Below are positions 6,469 to 12,736 of a DNA stretch of 19,090 nucleotides, piece by piece. This DNA comes from an uncultured bacterium (GTDB taxonomy: Bacteria > CAIJMQ01), in contig CAIJMQ010000060.1 in the NCBI GenBank assembly GCA_903821905.1, forward strand, positions 1 through 19,090, read 5' to 3'. The translations under genes and the position numbers were made by a program. Every line of letters starts with the position of its first letter. Position 1 is the first letter of the stretch. The notes under the pieces are model-generated. The model was not told where the DNA came from, searched no databases, and worked only from the letters and a program-made list of their open reading frames with translations.

Positions 6469-8436
6469 ATGAAAAAGCTGTTAAGTGTTGCAGTTTGTTT
6501 TTTCATTCTTTCTGTATTCGTCAGAAATGCAGAAAGCAAAATAGCCTTTTCTTCTGACAGGGACGGAGATTATGAAATTTACGTAATGGATGACGACGGA
6601 ACGGGTTTAATAAAACTGACTAATAATGCAACATATGATGATATATGGCCTGTTTTTTCTCCTGACGGAACTAAAATTGCTTTTTCATCCAATAGAAATA
6701 GTAATTATGAGATTTACGTTATGAATAGTGATGGGAGCAGTCAGACAAGATTGACTTTTGATAATGCAGAAGACTGGGCTTCTGACTGGTGCGGTAATGT
6801 TATTTTTTTTACTTCCAATAGAACTGGGACTTACGAAGTATATGTCATGTATAGCGATGGAAGTAATCAGGAAAGAATAACTTTTAATTGGCCCTTTGAG
6901 GATGCAGATCCTAGTTGTTATGGCAACAAGATTGCTTATACTTCTAATATTTCAGGTAGTCTTCCACCGGGCGAGGCGAGTTATAACATCCGCATCGAGG
7001 AAATTGATGGATCATCGTACCAATTAACAAATAGCGGGGACAACGGTTATGCCAGCTTTTCTCCTGACGGAACTAAAATCGCTTTTTCATCTAATGCCCA
7101 TGGAGGTTCTTCGGAAATATACACCATGAACAGTGATTATGGAGATGGCAAGATGAGATTGACCTATTTGAACGCATGCAGTAAGAGAGCTCACTGGTCT
7201 CCCGATGGTTTTCAAATAGTTTTTGAATCTGACAGTAATGGTAATTCCGAGATTTACGTTATGAATTCCAGTAACGGAAACAACATGGTCAATCTAACAA
7301 ATAATAGTGCAGATGACATAACACCTTGTTGGTTAGATAGTGGAGGCAATGACGAGGAAGGCGATTCTTACGAACCTGATGATACTTATTCTCAAGCTAA
7401 TAACATCTCTATAAATGGAACCGTTCAGACTCATACCATAGAACCAGCCGGTGATATAGATTGGGTGAAATTTTATGCAACTTCTGGCAAAAGTTACACT
7501 ATAAAAACTCTTAATTTAGGTAGTGGTTGTAATACCTACATTTACCTTTATTCTACTAACGGGACTACTTTAATTAACGAAGATCACGATAGTGGAGAAG
7601 GATATGCATCAATAATTGAATGGACTTGCACCATCTCCGGGACCTATTATGTGAAAATTAGACACGATAACCCTGCGCTCACAGGTTCATACGATATTTC
7701 GGTGACCGAATCAGGTGGTGGTGTAATTGATGATGGAAATGACTCTTTTGGCGAGGCACAAGATATTGACATTGGCTCAACGATTGAAGATTCTATTGAT
7801 ACAGAAGGTGACAGTGATTATTTCAAGTTCACGACTTCTGATTATGGTCTGGTAACTGCCAAACTCACATTTGGAGCATCGTCAAATCTTGATCCTGACA
7901 TTTATCTCTATAACTCGTCTCAAACCTTAATCGCACAGTCAGCTGGTCATAATCCTGCTATTATTTCCGAAGAAATTGATGAATACCTTGATGCAGGAAC
8001 ATATTACATTAAAGTGCAGGGTTATAGCGGAACAGGGGCTTACGATCTCAAGGTTAATCTTACAATCTATGAACCACCATATTATTGTGGCGATGGTGTT
8101 TGTGATGCAGGCGAAAGTTGCTCTTCTTGCCCTGGAGATTGTGGTAGCTGTGGAGATAGTGGAGATGGAGGAGGAGGTGGTGGCGGAGGTGGAGGCGGCG
8201 GTTGTTTCATCGCAACTGCTTGTTATGGCACATCATCAGCCAAAGAGGTTATGACATTAAGGCAGTTTAGGGATGACTGCTTACTCACCAATCCGGTTGG
8301 AAAAGTTTTCGTAAACACTTATTATAAAATCTCTCCACCGATAGCTAATTTCATAAGAGAACATCCTGTATTGAAGACAATAACAAGAAAATTATTGAAA
8401 CCTTTAATCTGGATAGCAGAGAAACACGAAAATTAG
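6469..8436 (+). CDS. Secreted TolB-type beta-propeller protein with PPC domains and CFI-box C-terminus
   Basis: A 655-residue exported protein. MKKLLSVAVCFFILSVFVRNAES is a signal peptide. Residues 24 to about 288 hold about six PD40 blades (SPDGTKIAFSSN...EIYVMNSDG). Two pre-peptidase C-terminal (PPC-like) beta domains follow (about 298-414 and 420-535). Next comes a Cys-rich knot, CGDGVCDAGESC...CPGDCGSCG (540-562), then a run of 12 glycines, and CFIATACYG starting at about 579, followed by LRQFRDDCLLTNPVGK and SPPIANFIREHP. That ending matches the CFI-box C-terminal domain of surface proteins in archaea and bacteria. The family propeller usually binds proteins or glycans, and the C-terminus probably anchors or matures the protein. 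It follows the zinc-finger gene by 23 bases, so it is co-transcribed with the recombinase, which is unusual. Confidence 0.85.
   Translation: MKKLLSVAVCFFILSVFVRNAESKIAFSSDRDGDYEIYVMDDDGTGLIKLTNNATYDDIWPVFSPDGTKIAFSSNRNSNYEIYVMNSDGSSQTRLTFDNAEDWASDWCGNVIFFTSNRTGTYEVYVMYSDGSNQERITFNWPFEDADPSCYGNKIAYTSNISGSLPPGEASYNIRIEEIDGSSYQLTNSGDNGYASFSPDGTKIAFSSNAHGGSSEIYTMNSDYGDGKMRLTYLNACSKRAHWSPDGFQIVFESDSNGNSEIYVMNSSNGNNMVNLTNNSADDITPCWLDSGGNDEEGDSYEPDDTYSQANNISINGTVQTHTIEPAGDIDWVKFYATSGKSYTIKTLNLGSGCNTYIYLYSTNGTTLINEDHDSGEGYASIIEWTCTISGTYYVKIRHDNPALTGSYDISVTESGGGVIDDGNDSFGEAQDIDIGSTIEDSIDTEGDSDYFKFTTSDYGLVTAKLTFGASSNLDPDIYLYNSSQTLIAQSAGHNPAIISEEIDEYLDAGTYYIKVQGYSGTGAYDLKVNLTIYEPPYYCGDGVCDAGESCSSCPGDCGSCGDSGDGGGGGGGGGGGGCFIATACYGTSSAKEVMTLRQFRDDCLLTNPVGKVFVNTYYKISPPIANFIREHPVLKTITRKLLKPLIWIAEKHEN
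6655..6693 (+). repeat. Intragenic repeat, propeller blade copy 1
   Basis: A 39-base segment encoding FSPDGTKIAFSSN, repeated at 7057-7095 with two mismatches. An 18-base segment at 6709-6726 is also repeated exactly at 7249-7266. Such nucleotide identity points to recent blade duplication or gene conversion. Confidence 0.75.
7057..7095 (+). repeat. Intragenic repeat, propeller blade copy 2
   Basis: Second copy of the 39-base segment at 6655-6693, differing only at two third-codon positions. Confidence 0.75.
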
Positions 8437-8450
8437 CAAGCTGAAATCTC

Positions 8451-8490
8451 GGGGATATGGGATTAATTTTCTATATCCCCTATTTTTTTA
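8451..8490 (+). terminator. Hairpin terminator after propeller gene
   Basis: GGGGATAT (8451-8458) pairs perfectly with ATATCCCC (8473-8480) around a 14-base loop and is followed by TATTTTTTTA. It lies 15 bases after the stop codon and closes the recombinase operon. Confidence 0.8.
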
Positions 8491-8498
8491 TCCCCATT

Positions 8499-8529
8499 AA
8501 CATAGTTTGCTTACAAATAAGTTAAATAC
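8499..8529 (+). promoter_or_regulatory. Extended TATA promoter, copy 1 of a shared element
   Basis: AACATAGTTTGCTTACAAA (8499-8517), then four bases and TTAAATACC. The TTAA lies 26 bases before ATG 8548, as for a leaderless archaeal transcript. The same element recurs at 9125-9151 and 11709-11737. Confidence 0.65.
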
Positions 8530-8547
8530 CTTTTGCATTTCGCCTTA

Positions 8548-9126
8548 ATGAGAGAGGTGAATTGGCTTTATGCGCCATGCGTAGTTATTATTCTGAAATA
8601 TCTCATTATCACGCCAAGAACTCCCATGCAGTTGAGAATGCTGACAAAAATCCCCGGAAATTACGCAAACCTAATCCTGAAAAAACTTCAGAAGCAAGAA
8701 ATCGTCAACTGCCTTACTCCCTATGAAAAAATAGGGAAAGTGTTCTGTATAAATCCTATAAGTAAAGATTTAGTCGAGAAAATCTTGAAATATTCAGGAT
8801 ACAATCTCAAAGCATATTCTCTGCCGGAATTAAACTGGAAAGCATACGGAAAATTAAACTGCAAAACCTGCAAGCAGATAAAAAAGATATTTCACACAGC
8901 AGTCAGCTTGAGAAATCTCGGCATAGCAATAACACAGCAGAATATCAAAAATAAACTGAAAGATGCAGAAGGGATGACTAATATTAACAGGAGTGACATC
9001 TACAGAGCATTAAGGCAGTTAAAGAAATTGGAACTTATGATTCCAATAAAGAAAAAACATGAATATCTCGAATATGAATTAACAGAAGACGCCCTTGATT
9101 TGAATGAATTTATCAACTCCCACTAA
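8548..9126 (+). CDS. Double winged-helix DNA-binding protein, probable regulator
   Basis: Start ATG 8548 is chosen because the TATA box lies about 26 bases upstream and no Shine-Dalgarno is present; a TTG at 8533 is in frame but falls within the promoter-to-start distance. The 192-residue product has a first winged helix at about residues 10-75 (ILKYLIITPRTPMQLRML, GNYANLILKKLQKQEIV, then a KIGKVFCINP wing). A second is at about 110-180 (TQQNIKNKL, RSDIYRALRQLKKLELM, EYLEYELTEDA). Such tandem wHTH proteins are common in archaea and often act as regulators. Cys105 and Cys108 form a lone CxxC between the domains. It is the obvious candidate to bind the element shared by the three nearby promoters, but that is inference. 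Confidence 0.7.
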   Translation: MREVNWLYAPCVVIILKYLIITPRTPMQLRMLTKIPGNYANLILKKLQKQEIVNCLTPYEKIGKVFCINPISKDLVEKILKYSGYNLKAYSLPELNWKAYGKLNCKTCKQIKKIFHTAVSLRNLGIAITQQNIKNKLKDAEGMTNINRSDIYRALRQLKKLELMIPIKKKHEYLEYELTEDALDLNEFINSH

Positions 9127-9151
9127 TATAGTCTGCTTACAAACTTTTTAA
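9125..9151 (+). promoter_or_regulatory. Extended TATA promoter, copy 2
   Basis: AATATAGTCTGCTTACAAA (9125-9143) starts within the stop codon of the wHTH gene, followed by four bases and TTAAGCC. The TTAA is 28 bases before ATG 9176, consistent with a leaderless transcript. Confidence 0.65.
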
Positions 9152-9175
9152 GCCATCGCCTACTACTCTAAAGTA

Positions 9176-9763
9176 ATGGAATATTCAATTTACAAACATA
9201 GGTTTAAAGAAAGTCCGATGGAGATTGGCTACTGGAATCAATCTCTCATAGAGCCGGGCAACTTTTATAATACAGGCTTTTCAGAAACTCTCGAGAAAAT
9301 AGTCTCAAAAGAAAATAATAAAATCCCAGACAACTTTCCGGAAAGAATAATTTTAGACAAAGGCAAAACCATGAAAGCCTCTATAAAAGCTCTCTTAAAC
9401 GAAATCCTCTTAAGAAAAAAGCTGAATTCAGAATTAGTAAGCAAGATTGACTCTGACTTGTGCGACACCCATTCCAACCTTGAAGGAATACTCACCCTTA
9501 CTGAAAGGGATTATGAGGGAAGTCTCACCTCAAACCTTAACAGGAGAAAAACACAGCTTGAATCCCAGTCGATTGATCTTGAAAAAGAAAAAAGGCAGGA
9601 ATACGTGACGTGCTGGCGTGACATGATGTTTCTAAGAAAATATCTTTTATCAGCATTAAAAGATTACTGGAACGCGAACAGCAGTAAATCATTCCTGAAC
9701 ATTGAAAATGATAAATATAGTAGAGGATACGTGCAGGAAACTGAAGCCTATAATTGGAAATAA
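9176..9763 (+). CDS. Helical/coiled-coil protein of unknown function, upstream of HerA-like ATPase
   Basis: A 195-residue soluble protein, first gene after its own TATA promoter. The middle and C-terminal parts are strongly helical and charged (KASIKALLNEILLRKKLNSE; LESQSIDLEKEKRQEYVTCW; FLRKYLLSALKDYW), suggesting a helical bundle or coiled coil. No catalytic motif, signal peptide or membrane segment is visible. Its last 56 bases overlap the start of the ATPase gene in another frame, so translation of the two is probably coupled and the product may be a partner of that ATPase. Family not recognised. Confidence 0.65.
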   Translation: MEYSIYKHRFKESPMEIGYWNQSLIEPGNFYNTGFSETLEKIVSKENNKIPDNFPERIILDKGKTMKASIKALLNEILLRKKLNSELVSKIDSDLCDTHSNLEGILTLTERDYEGSLTSNLNRRKTQLESQSIDLEKEKRQEYVTCWRDMMFLRKYLLSALKDYWNANSSKSFLNIENDKYSRGYVQETEAYNWK

Positions 9764-11711
9764 GGCTGACGAGTTATGGTATTCATGGCTTGCCTCTGAC
9801 TGGAAAGAAAGGAAAGATCTTGAAATCCAGATAGAGATGATTGCAGAGAAAGTTTTAAAGCATGGACCTTTGCAGGAAAAAGTTATTCTTCTGCCTCCAC
9901 CGTCAGAACAGCAAGCAGAAGGAGATTTCGTTCTTGGCAAAGTTATTTACCGCAACAACAAGCTTTTTCCTCTGTATCTGAAAGAAGAGGATTTCATAAA
10001 GCAGATAGGAATATTCAGCATTACAGGAGCAGGAAAAACCAATTTAGGACTGCTTCTTGCATTGCAGTTGTTAAAAAAAGATATTCCTTTCATGGTTATT
10101 GACTGGAAAAGGCAGTGGCGCTCAATGTTAAGCCTGAATAATTTCCATGAACTGAAAAAAGTGCAGGTTTACACGATTGGCAGGGATATTATTCCTTTTC
10201 TGTGGAATCCATTCAGGCCTCCTAAAAACATAGATTACAAGACTTGGATTTCAGTAATAGTCGAATGCCTTGAGAAAAGCCATCTCGGAGGACTGGGTGT
10301 GGGAGATTTTTTCATAAGAATATATGAAAAGCTGTTTGCAGAACTAAAAGACGAGAATTTTTATCCCAATTTCCATGACGGCATGAGAGAACTTGAAAAG
10401 ATAAAAGTCGGAGGCAGGGAATTCCTCTGGTGGCAGTCAACAAAAAGAATATTCAAAAGCTTCACCTTCGGGCCTTCTTCAAAATCATTTAACGCGAGAA
10501 ATCCTGTAAAACTTGAAGAGCTTCTTGAAAAGCCAGTCATATTTGAGCTTGACCAGGAAATGCCAAAACCATTAAGGATATTTTTCATGGAATTAATAAT
10601 CAGATTCATTCACCTTTACAGATTATCGCAGGGAGAAAGCGAAAATCTCAGACACGTTCTGTTTCTTGAGGAAATCCAAAATCTTTTCCAGAAAATAAAA
10701 TACGAGAAAGACAGGATAGACAGCCTTGAAAATGTTTACAGGGAGATAAGGAGTTTCGGGCAGGGATTGGTAAGCATTACACAACACCCTTCCCTATTGC
10801 CTACTTACATCTTAGGCAACTCAAGAACATTAGTATTTCTTGCATTACAGCATCAGGAAGACATTGAAGCAGCAAGAAAATCAATATTCCTGCCAAGAGA
10901 TGATGAAATTTATCTTAACATGCTCAAGACAGGACAGGGAATAGTCAAGATAATGGAGAGAATTAATCCCTGTCTTGTCCAGTTTCTTTACGTGCCTGTT
11001 GAAAAAGGCAAAATAACTGACGAATGGCTGAGAATAAATACCCCCGGGTATTTACAGCAGTCCAGCAACGATAAAAGCACAGGACACCCGGGGTATTTAC
11101 AGGGGGATAATATAGAACCCTCAAAAAATAAATACCCCCCTGATAACGCAAATATAGGCCGGCTTCTTGCTGACGTTTATCTTTATCCTTTGTCAGGCAT
11201 AACCCAGAGATACAAGAGGCTCAGTTTCAACGCAAGACACGGAAATGAATTCAAAAATCTGCTCATTTCAGAGGGATTGATTCACTCAAAAAAGATAATT
11301 ACCAATTCAGGATGGATAACCTTGTTTGAATTAACACCCAAAGGCAGGATTATGTTAAGAGATTTGGGATATGAAGCTAAGGAAGACAAGGAAAGCATTG
11401 AGCATAAATTCTGGAAATTCAGAATAACTGAATATTACAAAAACGAGGGATTAGACGTTCTGGTTGAAGAGCATATCAACGGCGAGCCCGACATAATTGT
11501 AATGAATAAAAACAATAAAACAGCCATTGAAATAGAAACAGGAAACTCTGATTTTATAAAGAACATAGAAAGAGATTTAAAACTCTTTGATAATGTTATC
11601 TGCATTGCAACAAGCAAGGAAGCTGAAAAACAAATAAAAAATGGATTAAAAGACAATCTGCACGAAAAACTAACCATAACTTCTGCTTTATTATTCCCCT
11701 TTTCCAACTAA
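9708..11711 (+). CDS. HerA/FtsK-like ATPase fused to winged helix and PD-(D/E)XK-like nuclease domain
   Basis: A 667-residue protein. The N-terminal part (1-90) is helical. Walker A is GIFSITGAGKTN (101-112), a strand FMVIDWKRQW follows (128-137), Walker B is VLFLEEIQN (317-325), and SITQHPSLLP (356-365) fits the motif after Walker B in HerA/VirB4-type DNA pumps. A low-complexity linker with two PGYLQ copies (446-480) leads to a winged helix (about 487-557). The C-terminal domain (about 562-665) has GEPDIIVMN and TAIEIETGNSD (D595, E608, E610), a PD-(D/E)XK-type core with the lysine replaced. Such ATPase-wHTH-nuclease fusions occur on archaeal integrated elements and plasmids and may pump or process DNA. 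The ATG at 9708 is preferred over TTG 9702; no clear ribosome site, overlaps the upstream gene. Confidence 0.8.
   Translation: MINIVEDTCRKLKPIIGNKADELWYSWLASDWKERKDLEIQIEMIAEKVLKHGPLQEKVILLPPPSEQQAEGDFVLGKVIYRNNKLFPLYLKEEDFIKQIGIFSITGAGKTNLGLLLALQLLKKDIPFMVIDWKRQWRSMLSLNNFHELKKVQVYTIGRDIIPFLWNPFRPPKNIDYKTWISVIVECLEKSHLGGLGVGDFFIRIYEKLFAELKDENFYPNFHDGMRELEKIKVGGREFLWWQSTKRIFKSFTFGPSSKSFNARNPVKLEELLEKPVIFELDQEMPKPLRIFFMELIIRFIHLYRLSQGESENLRHVLFLEEIQNLFQKIKYEKDRIDSLENVYREIRSFGQGLVSITQHPSLLPTYILGNSRTLVFLALQHQEDIEAARKSIFLPRDDEIYLNMLKTGQGIVKIMERINPCLVQFLYVPVEKGKITDEWLRINTPGYLQQSSNDKSTGHPGYLQGDNIEPSKNKYPPDNANIGRLLADVYLYPLSGITQRYKRLSFNARHGNEFKNLLISEGLIHSKKIITNSGWITLFELTPKGRIMLRDLGYEAKEDKESIEHKFWKFRITEYYKNEGLDVLVEEHINGEPDIIVMNKNNKTAIEIETGNSDFIKNIERDLKLFDNVICIATSKEAEKQIKNGLKDNLHEKLTITSALLFPFSN
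11036..11053. repeat. Inverted repeat inside ATPase linker, copy 1
   Basis: AAATACCC, CC, GGGTATTT is an 8-base perfect inverted repeat with a two-base centre. It lies in the codons for the interdomain linker. A related segment CCCGGGGTATTTACAG is at about 11087-11102, and the inverted half AAATACCCCCCTG at 11130-11142. Confidence 0.6.
11087..11142. repeat. Second copy and inverted partner of the ATPase-linker repeat
   Basis: CCCGGGGTATTTACAG (11087-11102) repeats most of the 11042-11057 segment, and AAATACCCCC downstream (from 11130) is its inverse, giving a possible stem of about nine base pairs with a loop of about 32 bases. Both copies translate as PGYLQ. Confidence 0.5.
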
Positions 11712-11737
11712 CACTATTTGCTTACAAAATATTTAAA
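11709..11737 (+). promoter_or_regulatory. Extended TATA promoter, copy 3, driving the small-gene/Ubl region
   Basis: AACACTATTTGCTTACAAA (11710-11728) followed by four bases and TTAAACCCC. It begins at the stop codon of the ATPase gene. The predicted start is near 11757-11762, giving a leader of about 120 bases before the first gene. Confidence 0.62.
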
Positions 11738-11773
11738 CCCCTCTTTCCTCATTCCACTAATAAAAACTTAATC

Positions 11774-11798
11774 ATAACTTTTCTTGATGAGAAGTTAT
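11774..11798 (+). promoter_or_regulatory. Perfect hairpin in the 5' leader
   Basis: ATAACTTTTC and GAGAAGTTAT pair along ten positions (one G-U) around a TTGAT loop. It begins about 15 bases after the predicted transcription start. TCTTGATGA within it recurs at 11807-11815. Confidence 0.55.
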
Positions 11799-11829
11799 AA
11801 ATCCTGTCTTGATGACTGGATTTAGCGAG

Positions 11830-11862
11830 AGAGCATCTGCATTTAGCGGTTGCTCTTTTTTC
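11830..11862 (+). terminator. Attenuator-like hairpin with T-run in the leader
   Basis: AGAGCA (11830-11835) pairs with TGCTCT (11851-11856) and a T-rich run follows, all upstream of the first gene's GGGGGTGA site (11870-11877). It could terminate early transcripts. The stem is only six pairs with a 15-base loop, so the call is tentative. Confidence 0.4.
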
Positions 11863-11882
11863 TTTGAAAGGGGGTGATTTAA

Positions 11883-12095
11883 ATGGTTCGTAATTCTCCT
11901 AGAAAATTGCCTAAATTTAATGGTTATACAGTTGATTTCAGGCTTAGGGAATTCAGAAAAGTTGTGTATGGCAAAAGTATTGAGTTCATTAATTTTAACA
12001 GCATGCATGGAAGAAAGCTCTTCAAACAAATGGAAAGGAGTGAGCATGGAAAGAGAATTTTGCCCAGAGTGCGAAGCTCAGATTATTCATTCTAA
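11883..12095 (+). CDS. Small conserved-looking protein (YTVDFRLREFR type)
   Basis: A 70-residue protein starting five bases after GGGGGTGA. The pattern LPKFNGYTVDFRLREFRK...IEFINFNSMHGRKLF resembles small proteins seen often on archaeal and candidate-phylum contigs and phage-like elements, with a consensus of roughly GYTVD-RL-EFR and F-S-G-LL. No function is known to me. Its last 50 bases overlap the next gene's start in another frame; the family-like part ends at about residue 50, so the tail may be incidental. Confidence 0.6.
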   Translation: MVRNSPRKLPKFNGYTVDFRLREFRKVVYGKSIEFINFNSMHGRKLFKQMERSEHGKRILPRVRSSDYSF

Positions 12096-12291
12096 ATCAT
12101 GCGAGCTGTGTTCATGCTGCGGATGGTCTGAATGTGAAAGTATTTCTTTAAACAGAAAGGAGGAATTAGATGTACAGCCCGGCATTGAGAGAGAAAACAA
12201 CAAAAACAATTTACCGGCTGAAAAGATTCTACAAAAAGCCGATGACAGAAATCACAGAACAGCTTATTCAAAAATCACTCAGCAAGGTTGA
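12046..12291 (+). CDS. Small zinc-ribbon protein
   Basis: ATG 12046 follows AAAGGAG at a spacing of about five. The first 30 residues contain CPEC (6-9) and CELCSCCGWSEC (19-30), a zinc-ribbon pattern like the C-terminal ribbon of class II ribonucleotide reductases and many stand-alone archaeal ribbons. The 81-residue frame continues 122 bases into the next gene, and those later residues look polar and unstructured. The true protein may be shorter in relatives, with a stop lost or a small frameshift near 12150-12170. Role unknown, perhaps protein or nucleic-acid binding. Confidence 0.55.
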   Translation: MEREFCPECEAQIIHSKSCELCSCCGWSECESISLNRKEELDVQPGIERENNKNNLPAEKILQKADDRNHRTAYSKITQQG

Positions 12292-12391
12292 GAAGGAATT
12301 TATATGCAGGGTTTGCATTAGCGAGAGAAACAATAAGTGTGAGGAATGCTGTTTGAATGAAAGGAATGAGCTATGTGGAACAAACCAGTAA
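12170..12391 (+). CDS. Small basic protein with Cys-rich tail, possible RHH-like fold
   Basis: ATG 12170 has AAAGGAGG six to seven bases upstream, the best ribosome site in this cluster. The 73-residue product has a basic strand-helix-helix section (KTTKTIYRLKRFYKKPMTEI, then TEQLIQKSL) resembling ribbon-helix-helix DNA-binding proteins. It is followed by CRVCISERNNKCEECC, a CxxC...CxxC(C) metal-binding tail. It overlaps the previous zinc-ribbon frame by 122 bases and the next gene by 19 bases. It may be a small transcription factor of the element; the RHH call is inference. Confidence 0.55.
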   Translation: MYSPALREKTTKTIYRLKRFYKKPMTEITEQLIQKSLSKVEKEFICRVCISERNNKCEECCLNERNELCGTNQ

Positions 12392-12699
12392 AAGAAGAAC
12401 TGGAAAAAATCCCGGTGTTTTATTCAACAGAAGAAATACCACTGAAAGAGAAGATGATTCAAATGCACTTCTTTCTTGGAGGGTGTGACTGGTACGTTGC
12501 TGAATATGACACTGAAAACCAGATATTCTTTGGCTTTGCGATACTGAACGATGATTATGACAATGCTGAATGGGGATATTTCAGCATGCAGGAACTGTGC
12601 GAGTTAAAGATTGAATGCTTTGAAATTGACAGGGATTTATATTTCACGCCGAAAAAAGCAATTGAAATCAAAAAGATAAGGAAAGCAGAAAAATGGTAA
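12373..12699 (+). CDS. DUF2958-like protein
   Basis: A 108-residue protein with a weak AAAGGA site before ATG 12373 and a 19-base overlap with the previous gene. IPVFYSTEEIPLKEK, then FFLGGCDWYVAEYDTENQIFFGF, then AEWGYFSMQEL and FEIDRDLYFTP, follow in order the pattern of DUF2958 proteins (W-Y-E-D, FFG, E-GYFS--EL, ERD). This family is frequent on plasmids, integrative elements and phages; its biochemical role is not known. Its place directly before the E1 gene suggests that it is part of the same transcript as the Ubl cassette. Confidence 0.72.
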   Translation: MWNKPVKEELEKIPVFYSTEEIPLKEKMIQMHFFLGGCDWYVAEYDTENQIFFGFAILNDDYDNAEWGYFSMQELCELKIECFEIDRDLYFTPKKAIEIKKIRKAEKW

Positions 12700-12721
12700 T
12701 TACAAAATTCAAAAGTGAATG

Positions 12722-12728
12722 AAAGGAG
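12722..12728 (+). promoter_or_regulatory. Shine-Dalgarno site deciding the E1 start
   Basis: AAAGGAG lies eight bases before ATG 12737. An in-frame ATG at 12719 would lie upstream of this site and add only MKGETK. Confidence 0.7.
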
Positions 12729-12736
12729 AAACAAAA

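Noticed and set aside
8167-8202. Gly-codon run as a sequencing artefact
   Set aside because: The frame remains open into a correct CFI-box domain, and poly-Gly linkers before CFIATA are usual in this family.
7976-8254. Plus-strand open frame of 92 codons inside the propeller gene
   Set aside because: Low-complexity Val/Glu/Ala translation produced by reading the Gly-rich and Cys-rich codons in another frame; no ribosome site.
9265-9495. Minus-strand open frame opposite the helical-protein gene
   Set aside because: Antisense shadow with no promoter, ribosome site or recognisable motif; the plus-strand gene has a TATA promoter and coherent protein.
11782-11850. Two TTGATGA copies in the leader suggesting a C/D-box sRNA
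   Set aside because: No CUGA D or D' boxes at proper spacing and the C boxes lack the purine; the copies are better explained as part of a hairpin and a direct repeat.
11920-12045. Upstream extension of the zinc-ribbon frame to ATG 11920
   Set aside because: It lies wholly inside the preceding gene, has no ribosome site, and ATG 12046 has AAAGGAG in place.
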